DNA of 64,000 nucleotides from an uncultured Porphyromonadaceae bacterium (GTDB lineage Bacteria > Bacteroidota > Bacteroidia > Bacteroidales > Muribaculaceae). Positions 9,308 to 17,342 of the stretch are shown here, one piece after another. The stretch covers positions 1 to 64,000 of the forward strand of contig CALKRW010000064.1 of NCBI GenBank assembly GCA_937989585.1. Direction: 5' to 3'. The notes under the pieces are model-generated. The model ran no database searches and was not told where the DNA came from. It saw only the letters and a program-made list of their open reading frames with translations. Each line of letters opens with the position of its first letter. The stretch's first letter is position 1. Position numbers and translations under genes: made by a program.

Positions 9308-11758
9308 ATGAAAAAGTTAAGCAAACTCATCGCTACGGCTGCCGTATTCGCTGCCGCCGCCATCATGGCAGTCCCCGCACAGGGCAAGCGCATGAACGAA
9401 CTCAAGATTTACATCAACCCAGGTCATGGCGGCTACACCTCGAATGACCGTCCCATACACATCTATCCCTACGAGTCCGGGGACACCCTCAGTTACTGGG
9501 AGTCAAAATCCAATCTATACAAAGGTCTGCACATGTATCATATTCTTGATTCGCTCGGGGCCAAGCCCTATCTGTCGCGAACCAAGAACACCGAGGATGA
9601 CGACCGCTCCCTGTCTGGTATCGCCGCCGAAGCCAACAAACTCGGAGTCGATCTTTTCTTCTCGATTCACTCCAATGCAGGCGAAAACGTCAACTATCCC
9701 CTGATGCTCTACCGCGAGCAGGTTGAAGGCACACCTCGTTATCCAGAGAACGTAACACTGTCGCAGATAGTAGCCAAGAACATATACTCCCGCAAACTGA
9801 GCAACTGGACACACTCGAAGCCCCAGGTTGCCGGCGATCTTACTTTCTATAAGAATATGTGGTCCGGAGGCCTTGGCGTTCTGCGCACACTCTATGTGCC
9901 CGGTCTGCTTTCGGAAGGTTCGATGCACGAGCACCGTCCCGAGGCCCACAGACTTATGAATGACGATTACTGCTGGCTCGAGGCATGGCTGTTCGTCAAG
10001 TCGATAATGGAGTTCTACGATACCGAGGACCGCTTCGTGACAGGTAACGTTGCCGGTGTCGTCTATGATGACCATAATCTGCGTGACTTCGTATGCCCAG
10101 AGCCCAACAGCCGTTTTGGCCGCGACACATTTGCTCCTCTCAACGGAATTTTTGTGGAACTTATCGATGCGTCGGGCAAGACCATCCAGACACGCACCAC
10201 TGACAAAGAGTTCAACGGCGTCTATCTGTTCCGCAACGTGGCACCGGGCGAATATACCGTTCGCTGTACAAACGATGCCTACTATTCCACTGAGTCCAAG
10301 GTCACCGTTACGGCGTGCGAAGTAACCTATCAGGACATGCCCATGAATATGCGACGCGAATCTCCGCTCGAGGTAAGCGGTTATTCGCCAAAAGTTGCGG
10401 CAGACGAACTCGTTTCCTGCGCAACTACCATTGAGATCGACTTCTCGACCGACATTGACGTGCCTTCTTTCGAGGCAGGCGTCAGAATCGAACCTGCAGT
10501 CGAGGGTTACTTCACTTATTCGAACTCCTACCGTCACGTGACATTCACACCGACTGTATCGTTCGAGCGCAACACCACCTACACAGTATTGCTTGATGAA
10601 TCAATCAAGTCGGCAGACAAGCATTACTCCCATCCGCAAATGAACGCGCCTGTTACGTTCACATTCACGACCCGTGGACGCAACCGCCTCGAAGTGACCG
10701 ACCAGTTCCCCGCCGAGAACGGCGAAATACATTACGCTTCGCCCCAGATCGAGGTGCGTTTCGACAATACACTCGACAGGCTGGGTGTAACCAATCTTAT
10801 CAGTCTTACCGACTCAAAAGGCCAAAAGGTGAATCTGAACACCCGCAATACCAAGTTCAACTCGCTGACAAATAACTACGGCAACGTAATCGCGTCATTC
10901 TCCGATCTTACTCCCGGCGAGACTTACACCTTCACTATCGGAGGCGAAATTCGTGATAAAGAGGGTCTGCCAATGAATGTAGACAAGACAATACGTTTTA
11001 AAGCCATTGACGCCGCATCACCCGATCTTTCAGGCGAAGATGTCAAAATCTTCAATACGTTTGAAAGCGCAGTCGACTTCACCGGCAATGAGGAAGGATC
11101 GCTGGGCATGTCTGCCAAACCGACCGCATCCAAATCGACATCGACCAAACTCTTCGACAAGTCCTCGGCACGTCTTCAGTACCGTTTCGCCGACACTCAC
11201 TCGGGACAGGCAATATGGACGTACACCGGAACATCAGAGCATCTGTATACAGGCGACCGTCTGGGTCTTTACGTGTGCGGAGATTTCTCCGGCCACGAAC
11301 TCTGGATAGGTGTTGCCTCCGGCACAAACCTCAAGTATAACAAGGTTTGCAATCTCGACTTCCTGGGCTGGCGTTACATCGAAGTCGCTCTCAACAACCT
11401 TGAGGCTGACTTCTGCCCCTTCCTTCTCAGTGAGGTAAAACTTGTCCAGACCACCAGCCCAATCACCAAAAACGGGGCCTTCGCGCTTGACAACATTACC
11501 TACGTCAAGAATCCGAGCGGTGTCGGCAGTATCTCGGTAGACAAGTCAGAGAGTGTAACAGCCTACGCCGAGAATGGCAACATTCACGTCAGTGGCCTTG
11601 AGAGTAAAGCGACTGTCTGCCTTTTCAGCGCCAGCGGTGTGCTTCTCAGCCAGGTCCGCGCCGATGCGGACGGCACCTGCACTATTGCAGGCAGCCATCT
11701 CGCACACGGTGTCTATGTACTTTCCAGCGGCCCCACGGCAATACGCATAGCGTTGTAA
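9308..11758 (+). CDS. Secreted multidomain N-acetylmuramoyl-L-alanine amidase B (Amidase_3)
   Basis: Paralogue of the amidase at 6190-8583, 816 aa, same domain order. A signal peptide ends near AVPAQG. The catalytic set is intact: His40 (NPGHGG), Glu65 (YWESK), His121 (SIHSNA) and Glu203 (LSEGSMHEH). Next come the regulatory-like domain (FNGVYLFRNVAPGEYTV), two Ig-like domains, the beta-sandwich (LGLYVCGDFSGHELWIGV, and VCNLDFLGWRYIEV, nearly the same as in A) and a tail ending GVYVLSSGPTAIRIAL. It closes the five-gene run and is followed by a terminator-like hairpin. Two active paralogues could differ in peptide-stem or glycan preference. Confidence 0.88.
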   Translation: MKKLSKLIATAAVFAAAAIMAVPAQGKRMNELKIYINPGHGGYTSNDRPIHIYPYESGDTLSYWESKSNLYKGLHMYHILDSLGAKPYLSRTKNTEDDDRSLSGIAAEANKLGVDLFFSIHSNAGENVNYPLMLYREQVEGTPRYPENVTLSQIVAKNIYSRKLSNWTHSKPQVAGDLTFYKNMWSGGLGVLRTLYVPGLLSEGSMHEHRPEAHRLMNDDYCWLEAWLFVKSIMEFYDTEDRFVTGNVAGVVYDDHNLRDFVCPEPNSRFGRDTFAPLNGIFVELIDASGKTIQTRTTDKEFNGVYLFRNVAPGEYTVRCTNDAYYSTESKVTVTACEVTYQDMPMNMRRESPLEVSGYSPKVAADELVSCATTIEIDFSTDIDVPSFEAGVRIEPAVEGYFTYSNSYRHVTFTPTVSFERNTTYTVLLDESIKSADKHYSHPQMNAPVTFTFTTRGRNRLEVTDQFPAENGEIHYASPQIEVRFDNTLDRLGVTNLISLTDSKGQKVNLNTRNTKFNSLTNNYGNVIASFSDLTPGETYTFTIGGEIRDKEGLPMNVDKTIRFKAIDAASPDLSGEDVKIFNTFESAVDFTGNEEGSLGMSAKPTASKSTSTKLFDKSSARLQYRFADTHSGQAIWTYTGTSEHLYTGDRLGLYVCGDFSGHELWIGVASGTNLKYNKVCNLDFLGWRYIEVALNNLEADFCPFLLSEVKLVQTTSPITKNGAFALDNITYVKNPSGVGSISVDKSESVTAYAENGNIHVSGLESKATVCLFSASGVLLSQVRADADGTCTIAGSHLAHGVYVLSSGPTAIRIAL

Positions 11759-11791
11759 AGAATCCTCCAACAATCCATATTCCCTAACCCT

Positions 11792-11830
11792 GACCCCCGC
11801 CCCCCCCTCCACGGGCGCGGTCTTTTGCTT
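11792..11830 (+). terminator. Terminator-like hairpin after the amidase operon
   Basis: GACC..CGCCC (from 11792) can pair with GGGCG..GGTC (to 11822), followed by TTTTGCTTTT. The loop side contains a run of eight C (11800-11807), a possible spot for sequencing or replication slippage. Confidence 0.55.
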
Positions 11831-11849
11831 TTCCGACGAATGTATCGAA

Positions 11850-12263
11850 TTATTCGCCCGCAACGGTTGCAATGATGCGGCGTGATTCGCCGTGACTGCG
11901 GAACTCACAGAGATATATGCCCTGCCATGTACCGAGAGCAGGTCGTCCAGCAGATATTGGTATAGTAAGCGATGGGCCGATAATCGACGCCTTGGCATGA
12001 GCAGGCATATCATCATCTCCCTCAAAAGTATGCTGGTAGTATGGTTCGCGTTCACGAACAAGCCTGTCGAAGATTGACTTCATGTCAGTGCGAACATCAG
12101 GGTCTGCATTTTCATTGATTGTCAATGCTGCCGATGTGTGGCGTATAAACAGGTTCACCAGACCAACCGAGGGAAGGTCTGGGAGTTGGCTGAAAATCTC
12201 TTCAGTGACAAGGTGAAAGCCAGCAGGACGCGGCCTGAGTCTTATCTCAATCTGTTTCCACAT
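11850..12263 (-). CDS. yjbQ: YjbQ/UPF0047 family protein
   Basis: A 137-aa cytosolic protein of the UPF0047 family, whose members have been linked to low-level thiamine phosphate synthase activity. Family signatures are plain: LFIRHTSAALTINENADPDVRTDM and a C-terminal GTWQGIYLCEFRSHGESRRI. Length is normal for the family (about 130-140). A -7 promoter element (TAATTTTG on the minus strand, 12302-12295) lies about 32 bp upstream, so it is probably transcribed alone although the MFS gene precedes it in the same direction. Physiological role in this organism unknown. Confidence 0.9.
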   Translation of the reverse strand: MWKQIEIRLRPRPAGFHLVTEEIFSQLPDLPSVGLVNLFIRHTSAALTINENADPDVRTDMKSIFDRLVREREPYYQHTFEGDDDMPAHAKASIIGPSLTIPISAGRPALGTWQGIYLCEFRSHGESRRIIATVAGE

Positions 12264-12294
12264 AATTCTACAATTATAATATGAGTTGAAGGAC

Positions 12295-12302
12295 CAAAAT
12301 TA
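12295..12302 (-). promoter_or_regulatory. -7 element TAATTTTG for yjbQ
   Basis: Read on the minus strand it matches TAnnTTTG. It abuts the hairpin at 12303-12323, so the MFS terminator and the yjbQ promoter are packed into under 30 bp. Confidence 0.55.
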
Positions 12303-12323
12303 GACATTTTTGCTGAAAATGTC
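12303..12323 (-). terminator. Hairpin overlapping the MFS stop codon
   Basis: GACATTTT (12303-12310) and AAAATGTC (12316-12323) form an 8-bp stem with a 5-nt loop, followed on the minus strand by TAATTTTGG. It overlaps the stop codon of the MFS gene and is a plausible weak terminator. Confidence 0.5.
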
Positions 12324-13623
12324 AATCAAGGTCGGCAGGTTGACGTTTCGAGGCAAAGGCGAAGAACACAACCATTACGGCAAGGAAGATATTTACCAAA
12401 GCCGCCGAATGCAACAGGTTCCCCATGCCTACAAGAGGAGAGACCGTACCTCCGACAATATATCCCGCGACTCCGATTATGGCGGCAGCCTCGCCTGAAT
12501 GCTTACGCCCCTCGTTCATCGCCAGAGTATTCGAGGTTGCGAAAATCATGCCTGCGGCGAAGAGTATGACAACCATAAAGAAATCATATACCCAAAGGTT
12601 ATCAACCAGATAAAGTGCGAAAGTGAGTCCGATGACTCCGAACGCCACTATAAGCGAGCCGATGAATGCCGCGCGTTTATATGGTTTGAATTTCAGGGAA
12701 AGAATAGATCCAGCGGCAAGGAAGAGAGAATTGGCACCGACAAGCAAGCCATAGTTGGTCTGCGACATACCGTAGTGTGTCTCGAGAATAAAGGGTGAGG
12801 ATGAAATATAGGCGAATAGCAGTCCTAACGCGAAAGCCTTGAGCAAAGTATGGACCATAAAAGGTTTGTTTCGCAACAGAATCGGATAGTTGCGGAACGG
12901 AGCGAAGATTGAGCCTCGGTTACGGTTTGCCACAGGTAAGGATTCCTTCATCTTAACCGAAAGGAAAATAACGACAAGGGAGAAAACGGCAAGAATTATA
13001 AAAATCATCTTCCAGCCGGCAGCATCCGCGACAAAACCGCCAATGACAGGCGCCGATGCCGGAGCAATGCCGTTGATAGCGCCAACCAGCGCCATAAGTC
13101 TGGCAAGTTGACGTCCGGAATATACGTCTGCCGGAATGGTTTTAGCCATGAAATAACCGACAGATGCGCCGACACCCTGGAAGAACCGGCAAAAGTTAAA
13201 GACATGGATATTCGGTGAAAAGATACTGGCTATTGCTGCAATCACAAACAGCGCCGTTGCACCTATAAGCACCGGTCGGCGTCCATACTTGTCACTTACC
13301 GGACCAAGTACAACCTGACCGATACCAAGTCCAATCATGCCCATAGTTAGACCCAACTGGCCCAACGGTACCGAACAGCCGAAGAACCGGCACATCGATG
13401 GGAGTGCAGGAGTATACATGTCATTGACAAAAGAACCCTGCGCACTGAGGACAACAAGCAAAAGAACCAGAAAGGAATAATAATAGGTCCAGCGACACAA
13501 GGCAGCGGCCATAGGTGAAGCGGGCTTGCCCGGGGGACATGCACTGTTGTTATTTGGTTTGGTGGTATTTTCGGGACTTAAAGATTTGTCAGGTTGGCCA
13601 GTATTGTATTGTGTAGAATTCAT
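12322..13623 (-). CDS. Bcr/CflA-type MFS multidrug transporter
   Basis: Inner-membrane 12-helix transporter of the DHA1 Bcr/CflA group. I place the start at 13623 (433 aa, MNSTQYNTG...); an in-frame ATG at 13683 would add 20 residues reaching close to the hairpin at 13700. The family hallmark after helix 1 is present as FVNDMYTPALPSM (usually TDMYLPALP), followed by LGLTMGMIGLGIGQVVLGPVSD with GRRPVLIG, the MFS motif A loop. A long polar N-terminal tail (about 40 residues, rich in Asn, Pro and Ser) precedes helix 1. Substrate unknown. Confidence 0.88.
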   Translation of the reverse strand: MNSTQYNTGQPDKSLSPENTTKPNNNSACPPGKPASPMAAALCRWTYYYSFLVLLLVVLSAQGSFVNDMYTPALPSMCRFFGCSVPLGQLGLTMGMIGLGIGQVVLGPVSDKYGRRPVLIGATALFVIAAIASIFSPNIHVFNFCRFFQGVGASVGYFMAKTIPADVYSGRQLARLMALVGAINGIAPASAPVIGGFVADAAGWKMIFIILAVFSLVVIFLSVKMKESLPVANRNRGSIFAPFRNYPILLRNKPFMVHTLLKAFALGLLFAYISSSPFILETHYGMSQTNYGLLVGANSLFLAAGSILSLKFKPYKRAAFIGSLIVAFGVIGLTFALYLVDNLWVYDFFMVVILFAAGMIFATSNTLAMNEGRKHSGEAAAIIGVAGYIVGGTVSPLVGMGNLLHSAALVNIFLAVMVVFFAFASKRQPADLD

Positions 13624-13699
13624 AGCATATTGTTTTAGAATAAAAACGGATTTGCAATGCTTAAAGTTTTCGTCCTGTTTCATACCGGACGTAATTAAA

Positions 13700-13734
13700 G
13701 CACCCCAAAAGTTAGAAAAAAACTTTTGGGGTGC
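13700..13734 (-). terminator. Strong 14-bp hairpin between DUF4293 and MFS genes
   Basis: GCACCCCAAAAGTT (13700-13713) and AACTTTTGGGGTGC (13721-13734) are perfect complements with a 7-nt loop. On the minus strand it is followed by TTTAATT, fitting an intrinsic terminator for the envelope cluster that ends with the DUF4293 gene at 13785. Confidence 0.8.
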
Positions 13735-13784
13735 GATTCAAAATATGGACAGATTCCTGTTGAATCAGTTGCCGTTGAGGAATT

Positions 13785-14210
13785 TCAGCGGAGACGGTCG
13801 GCGGAACGGAGCAGATTATAATCGCGGCGCATCATCCTTCCGGCCATAAAGCAGAGTATGAGAGAGAAAATAAGAAGAATAGTAACACCCATCCATGCTA
13901 TGCTGAAACCGGGATAGTTAACCTGAAGAGTCACACCTGCGGCGATTGCCTCAATGACAATGAGAAGCATCGAGAGACGGTTGACTTTCATCTGTTTCTT
14001 AAGGTTGCCGTACATGAAAATTGATACTAAAATGACTATAGAGACAAGAATGTCGATGGTCATGAGTACTGGAAAGGATGTAAGCATAAGAAGCGTGGCC
14101 GAGTCTGACGAGGTGCTGTCAGAAACGGTAGCAATAGGCACGAATAGTCCGCAGACCATGAGGATTGCGGCAAGGAATAGCAAAATGGATTGCCAGCGTT
14201 GTATAACCAT
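13785..14210 (-). CDS. DUF4293 family four-helix membrane protein
   Basis: A 141-aa integral membrane protein with four predicted helices, near 7-28, 45-66, 79-98 and 104-125. It opens with MVIQRWQSILLFLAAILM, the usual start of the Bacteroidetes DUF4293 family (I-Q-R-x-Q-T/S-I-x-L-L). The C-terminus is basic and cytoplasmic. It is the last gene of a minus-strand series that begins with the porin at 19301; the 85-bp gap before it shows only a weak promoter-like TAAACTTTA. Molecular function unknown. Confidence 0.8.
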   Translation of the reverse strand: MVIQRWQSILLFLAAILMVCGLFVPIATVSDSTSSDSATLLMLTSFPVLMTIDILVSIVILVSIFMYGNLKKQMKVNRLSMLLIVIEAIAAGVTLQVNYPGFSIAWMGVTILLIFSLILCFMAGRMMRRDYNLLRSADRLR

Positions 14211-14295
14211 TGTTTTTCAGTTGTTGGGTTAAAGTTTATAATTCTATTTATTCTTTATAACTATTACAGATCAGGACGAGGATATGCAGCCACTG

Positions 14296-16518
14296 TCACA
14301 TGTCATTCCGGCCGTAATGCGGCAAAGACTGACGCTCGGAGGATACGGCATCGCTTATCATCGCTATGGTTTCTGCTGGAACCCCAAGGCTGAGAAGTTC
14401 AGGTATATCTTCAGCGATGCGTGAATAGAAATCATCGGCTTTCAGCCCTGCGTCAAGGGATTGCCGGTAGAGGCCGAACGCCTCGCGCATACGGCCTGCC
14501 GACAATTCGAGATGCCCGAAATTCAGGAAATCTTCGGGAGTGGGTGCTCCGGCGATAATACGCGAGTAATAACGGCGTGAATCGTCGACACGACCTTCGA
14601 GAAAAAGCGTCCAGGCTATGGGGCGGAGAGGTCGGGATGAACTTTCATCGATAAACTCAGCCCGGCGGAACTCGGTGAGGGCCTCCGTCGTCTTTCCGGC
14701 CTCAAGAAGGGCATAACCAAAATTAAGAGTAGCGGTAAGAGACTCATCATCGGCAAGACGACGTGCATACTCAAGCGCCCGGTCGTACTTGCCCAACGCA
14801 CGGTATGCGGCATAGAGTCTACGCCAAAGCCACTTTGAGCCGGGGGAAAGCATCTCGGCGCGCTCATATGCATCGACAGAGCAATTCATGTCGCCGAGAC
14901 TCTGACGGCAGAAACCTATTTTCTGCCAAAGCGAGGCATCGTTACCATCAAGACGGGAAACAAGGGTGAACACCTCAAGCGCATCCTGCCAATATCCAAG
15001 TCGGAAGAAGAACTCGGCGATAACCCGCAAAGTCTCCGTATCATCAAAATCCTCGGCAAGTATGGATACCGTGAGCAGATTGACACCCTTGTCAAAAGGA
15101 TTATAGAACTCACCCTTGCGACGGAACAGTTCCAGGAAGCGATAAAGATTCTGTAAATAATTACGCATGGAACGTCTCATGTCGTCGACAGACGTAGCGT
15201 TTGCTCCGGCCATAGCCTCGAAGAACTGCTCACCCTGTGCCTCGAACTGACTGAACATCATTTTTCTCTGAGCCTCAGGGACAAGGTCAAGGGAAAGTGC
15301 AAGAGAATATTTATCGCTGTCACACAGGAATGACAGATTGGAAATCATGCGGGCGGCACTCTCGTTGCCGGCCAGAGCCTTGCGTACGCGAGTGGATTCC
15401 GGGTCAAACGTCATGAACCATCCGGCAGGTTCGTGAAAGAAGGGAAAACGCTTGAGATGGGAGAAGGTCGAAAGAAAAACATCCGCGCCCTCACTCTGAA
15501 GTTCGCTCATCTCCTTGAGTTTGTCAGTAATACCGGAAGCATTGAGCGCTTCCTCCCATTCGGGATTCATGCCGAGGCTCTCCGGATCGCTTACGTCGAG
15601 ATTCATATTCTCGAAGCGCTTCATAAGTTCAGGACGCATGTTGATCATCGTGGGTATAATTTCCTCACTCATCTTGCGTGTGACTCGCTTTGTATCGCGT
15701 GTACGGATGAATTCAATGAAAGCCGAACGTAAATCCGAACGCCACGAAGGAGAGTCCTGAAGCAACTTTATACGGTTCTCTAGTTTATGTCCTATGCCGC
15801 GCTCCCGATGGCGGTAAAGACTCAGTAGCAACGCAACGAGCGCCTGAGCGCGATATGGGACATCAGGCGCGGAAGAATATATGTCTATGATGAGTTCAAG
15901 ACGAGCGGAATCGTGATACTCGAGTTCGCCGAGCATCAGCGCCGAAAGCAGCATTGAGCACCATACAGGGCTGTCGGCATGTTCCGTTAGCAATGGACGG
16001 ATGGCAGCAATATCCTCACGGTTCAGCGGGTAGGCTGTCCAAATGGTGTTAAACAATTCCAGAGCCACACCTTCCAGACCGGAACGGTCAGAATCAGTAC
16101 TGTCGCCGCCTGAGGCAATACGGGCAAAAAGATTCTCGGAATCATCGCGCAGACGTACAAATTCATCGACAAGGTCTGCAATTGTCTTGCCGGATGCCTC
16201 GGCCACACGTAAAGTGGAGAAATAGAGGGACGGCTGCCTGAGCGACAGCATTCGTCGCTCGAGCATATCAGCCAAAGATAACGTACGCTCCGATATATCG
16301 CGGTAAAGTGTTATGCGGCCCTCATCGGGATATCCCGCCGCCATATAGTCAAGCATGTAACTGTAATCGCGGGCAAGACTCTTGATGCGGTCCGAGATCT
16401 CCCAGTTCATGGACTGCTCGGCATTGGAGGTCAGCGTCTCCATCGCGCGTGTGAGACGACGGGAAGAGATGTCACCGCGGATAGAGGAGAATATATCCTG
16501 GATTTCTTTTTCTGTCAT
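14296..16518 (-). CDS. Large cytosolic TPR protein
   Basis: A 740-aa protein with no signal peptide or membrane segment. The C-terminal third holds clear tetratricopeptide helices (LGYWQDALEVFTLVSRLDGND, then LGKYDRALEYARRLADDES, AGKTTEALTEFRRAEFIDES and AGRMREAFGLYRQSLDAGL). The N-terminal two thirds are helical with no domain I recognise, including a conserved-looking MKRFENMNLDVSDPESLGMNPEWEEAL stretch of mixed charge. It lies between membrane protein genes in the same orientation, so a scaffolding role in an envelope-related process is possible but unproven. Confidence 0.8.
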   Translation of the reverse strand: MTEKEIQDIFSSIRGDISSRRLTRAMETLTSNAEQSMNWEISDRIKSLARDYSYMLDYMAAGYPDEGRITLYRDISERTLSLADMLERRMLSLRQPSLYFSTLRVAEASGKTIADLVDEFVRLRDDSENLFARIASGGDSTDSDRSGLEGVALELFNTIWTAYPLNREDIAAIRPLLTEHADSPVWCSMLLSALMLGELEYHDSARLELIIDIYSSAPDVPYRAQALVALLLSLYRHRERGIGHKLENRIKLLQDSPSWRSDLRSAFIEFIRTRDTKRVTRKMSEEIIPTMINMRPELMKRFENMNLDVSDPESLGMNPEWEEALNASGITDKLKEMSELQSEGADVFLSTFSHLKRFPFFHEPAGWFMTFDPESTRVRKALAGNESAARMISNLSFLCDSDKYSLALSLDLVPEAQRKMMFSQFEAQGEQFFEAMAGANATSVDDMRRSMRNYLQNLYRFLELFRRKGEFYNPFDKGVNLLTVSILAEDFDDTETLRVIAEFFFRLGYWQDALEVFTLVSRLDGNDASLWQKIGFCRQSLGDMNCSVDAYERAEMLSPGSKWLWRRLYAAYRALGKYDRALEYARRLADDESLTATLNFGYALLEAGKTTEALTEFRRAEFIDESSSRPLRPIAWTLFLEGRVDDSRRYYSRIIAGAPTPEDFLNFGHLELSAGRMREAFGLYRQSLDAGLKADDFYSRIAEDIPELLSLGVPAETIAMISDAVSSERQSLPHYGRNDM

Positions 16519-16626
16519 AAGATATTTGAGGAGAAATTAGGCAATAGAGTTTCTTCTTAAGGTATAACGCGACCGGCAAGGATTAGTTCTACAATGTACA
16601 ACAGGTCATTTCCAACGGTCTTACAC

Positions 16627-17145
16627 TCATCGAGCAAAATCCATGCCACAATCATTTATCCAGCGGCAAAGCCCGATATTCTGTTCATCGGGTATTGCCG
16701 AAAGCGGGACTGCAACCAGACGGTCCTTACCCCCGGAAATTTTAATAAAAACATGTTTGCCAACTATTTGCGCTTGTTCAATATCGGCCATAAGGAAAGA
16801 CTGGGAATCGGGGACCTGTGCAAAACGATCATCTGGGAAAAAGTCGCGTGAGAGCGCCTTGTCAGTAAGAATCACACGCTGACTGTAGAGTGTGGCTCGG
16901 GCAAACGGTGACAAGGAATAATGAAAATACACAATCATCATTACTCCGGGATAAAGCAGGCACAGCAGCATCAGAGCCACGAATATCAAAACCGGCATCC
17001 ATGCCGAGCCTATGACAAGAACTACAGGAATCGCTATGAGCCACCACCAGTTGCGCGTGAGCCACATCGAGGCCTCACGTTTCATGTAGACAGAAGCAGA
17101 CAGAAAAAATTTTTCTGTTGAGAAAATTTCAGAAGTTGATGTCAT
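16627..17145 (-). CDS. Two-helix membrane protein, YcxB-like
   Basis: A 172-aa protein with two adjacent membrane helices (about residues 32-50 and 52-72) and a C-terminal soluble domain (SRDFFPDDRFAQVPDSQSFLMADIEQAQIVGKH...) whose pattern recalls YcxB-like domains. Its ATG overlaps the stop of the upstream 61-aa gene as ATGA (17142-17145), so translation is coupled. Function unknown; the YcxB assignment is tentative. Confidence 0.7.
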   Translation of the reverse strand: MTSTSEIFSTEKFFLSASVYMKREASMWLTRNWWWLIAIPVVLVIGSAWMPVLIFVALMLLCLLYPGVMMIVYFHYSLSPFARATLYSQRVILTDKALSRDFFPDDRFAQVPDSQSFLMADIEQAQIVGKHVFIKISGGKDRLVAVPLSAIPDEQNIGLCRWINDCGMDFAR

Positions 17146-17327
17146 AAAATCTCAAAATATCTTTCGTTCTGATACACGGTATCAGCAAGTTCCCGCAAAG
17201 CCTCTGCTTCAGCGCCATCTTGCCCCGTTGAGAAGCAGCCGCGCAGACTGACCATCGCCATGACAGCCAACACCAGCAATGCAACAAGAGTCCATACTCG
17301 TGGAAGTTTCATCGTATGACGTGGCAT
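17142..17327 (-). CDS. Small single-helix membrane protein (61 aa)
   Basis: A basic start (MPRHTMKLPR) is followed by one hydrophobic helix (VWTLVALLVLAVMAMVSL), a RGCF sequence and a short acidic tail. The Cys directly after the helix could suggest a lipoprotein, but the lipobox is poor because Arg-Gly precedes Cys. Its reality is supported by position: 15 bp after the porin stop and a 4-bp ATGA overlap with the next gene. An alternative ATG lies five codons in (17312). Function unknown. Confidence 0.65.
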   Translation of the reverse strand: MPRHTMKLPRVWTLVALLVLAVMAMVSLRGCFSTGQDGAEAEALRELADTVYQNERYFEIL

Positions 17328-17342
17328 GGTATAATTCTTGTG

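Noticed and set aside
9515..10537. 340-codon open frame antisense to amidase B
   Set aside because: It mirrors the real gene's codon pattern, lacks a signal or domain and has no promoter; the plus-strand protein is clearly homologous to amidase A.
11800..11807. Run of eight C considered as a phase-variation tract
   Set aside because: It lies outside coding sequence after the amidase operon, within a terminator-like hairpin, so it cannot switch a reading frame.
13700..13734. Hairpin considered as the end of an insertion sequence
   Set aside because: No transposase remnant or target duplication nearby; position and following T-rich bases fit a terminator.
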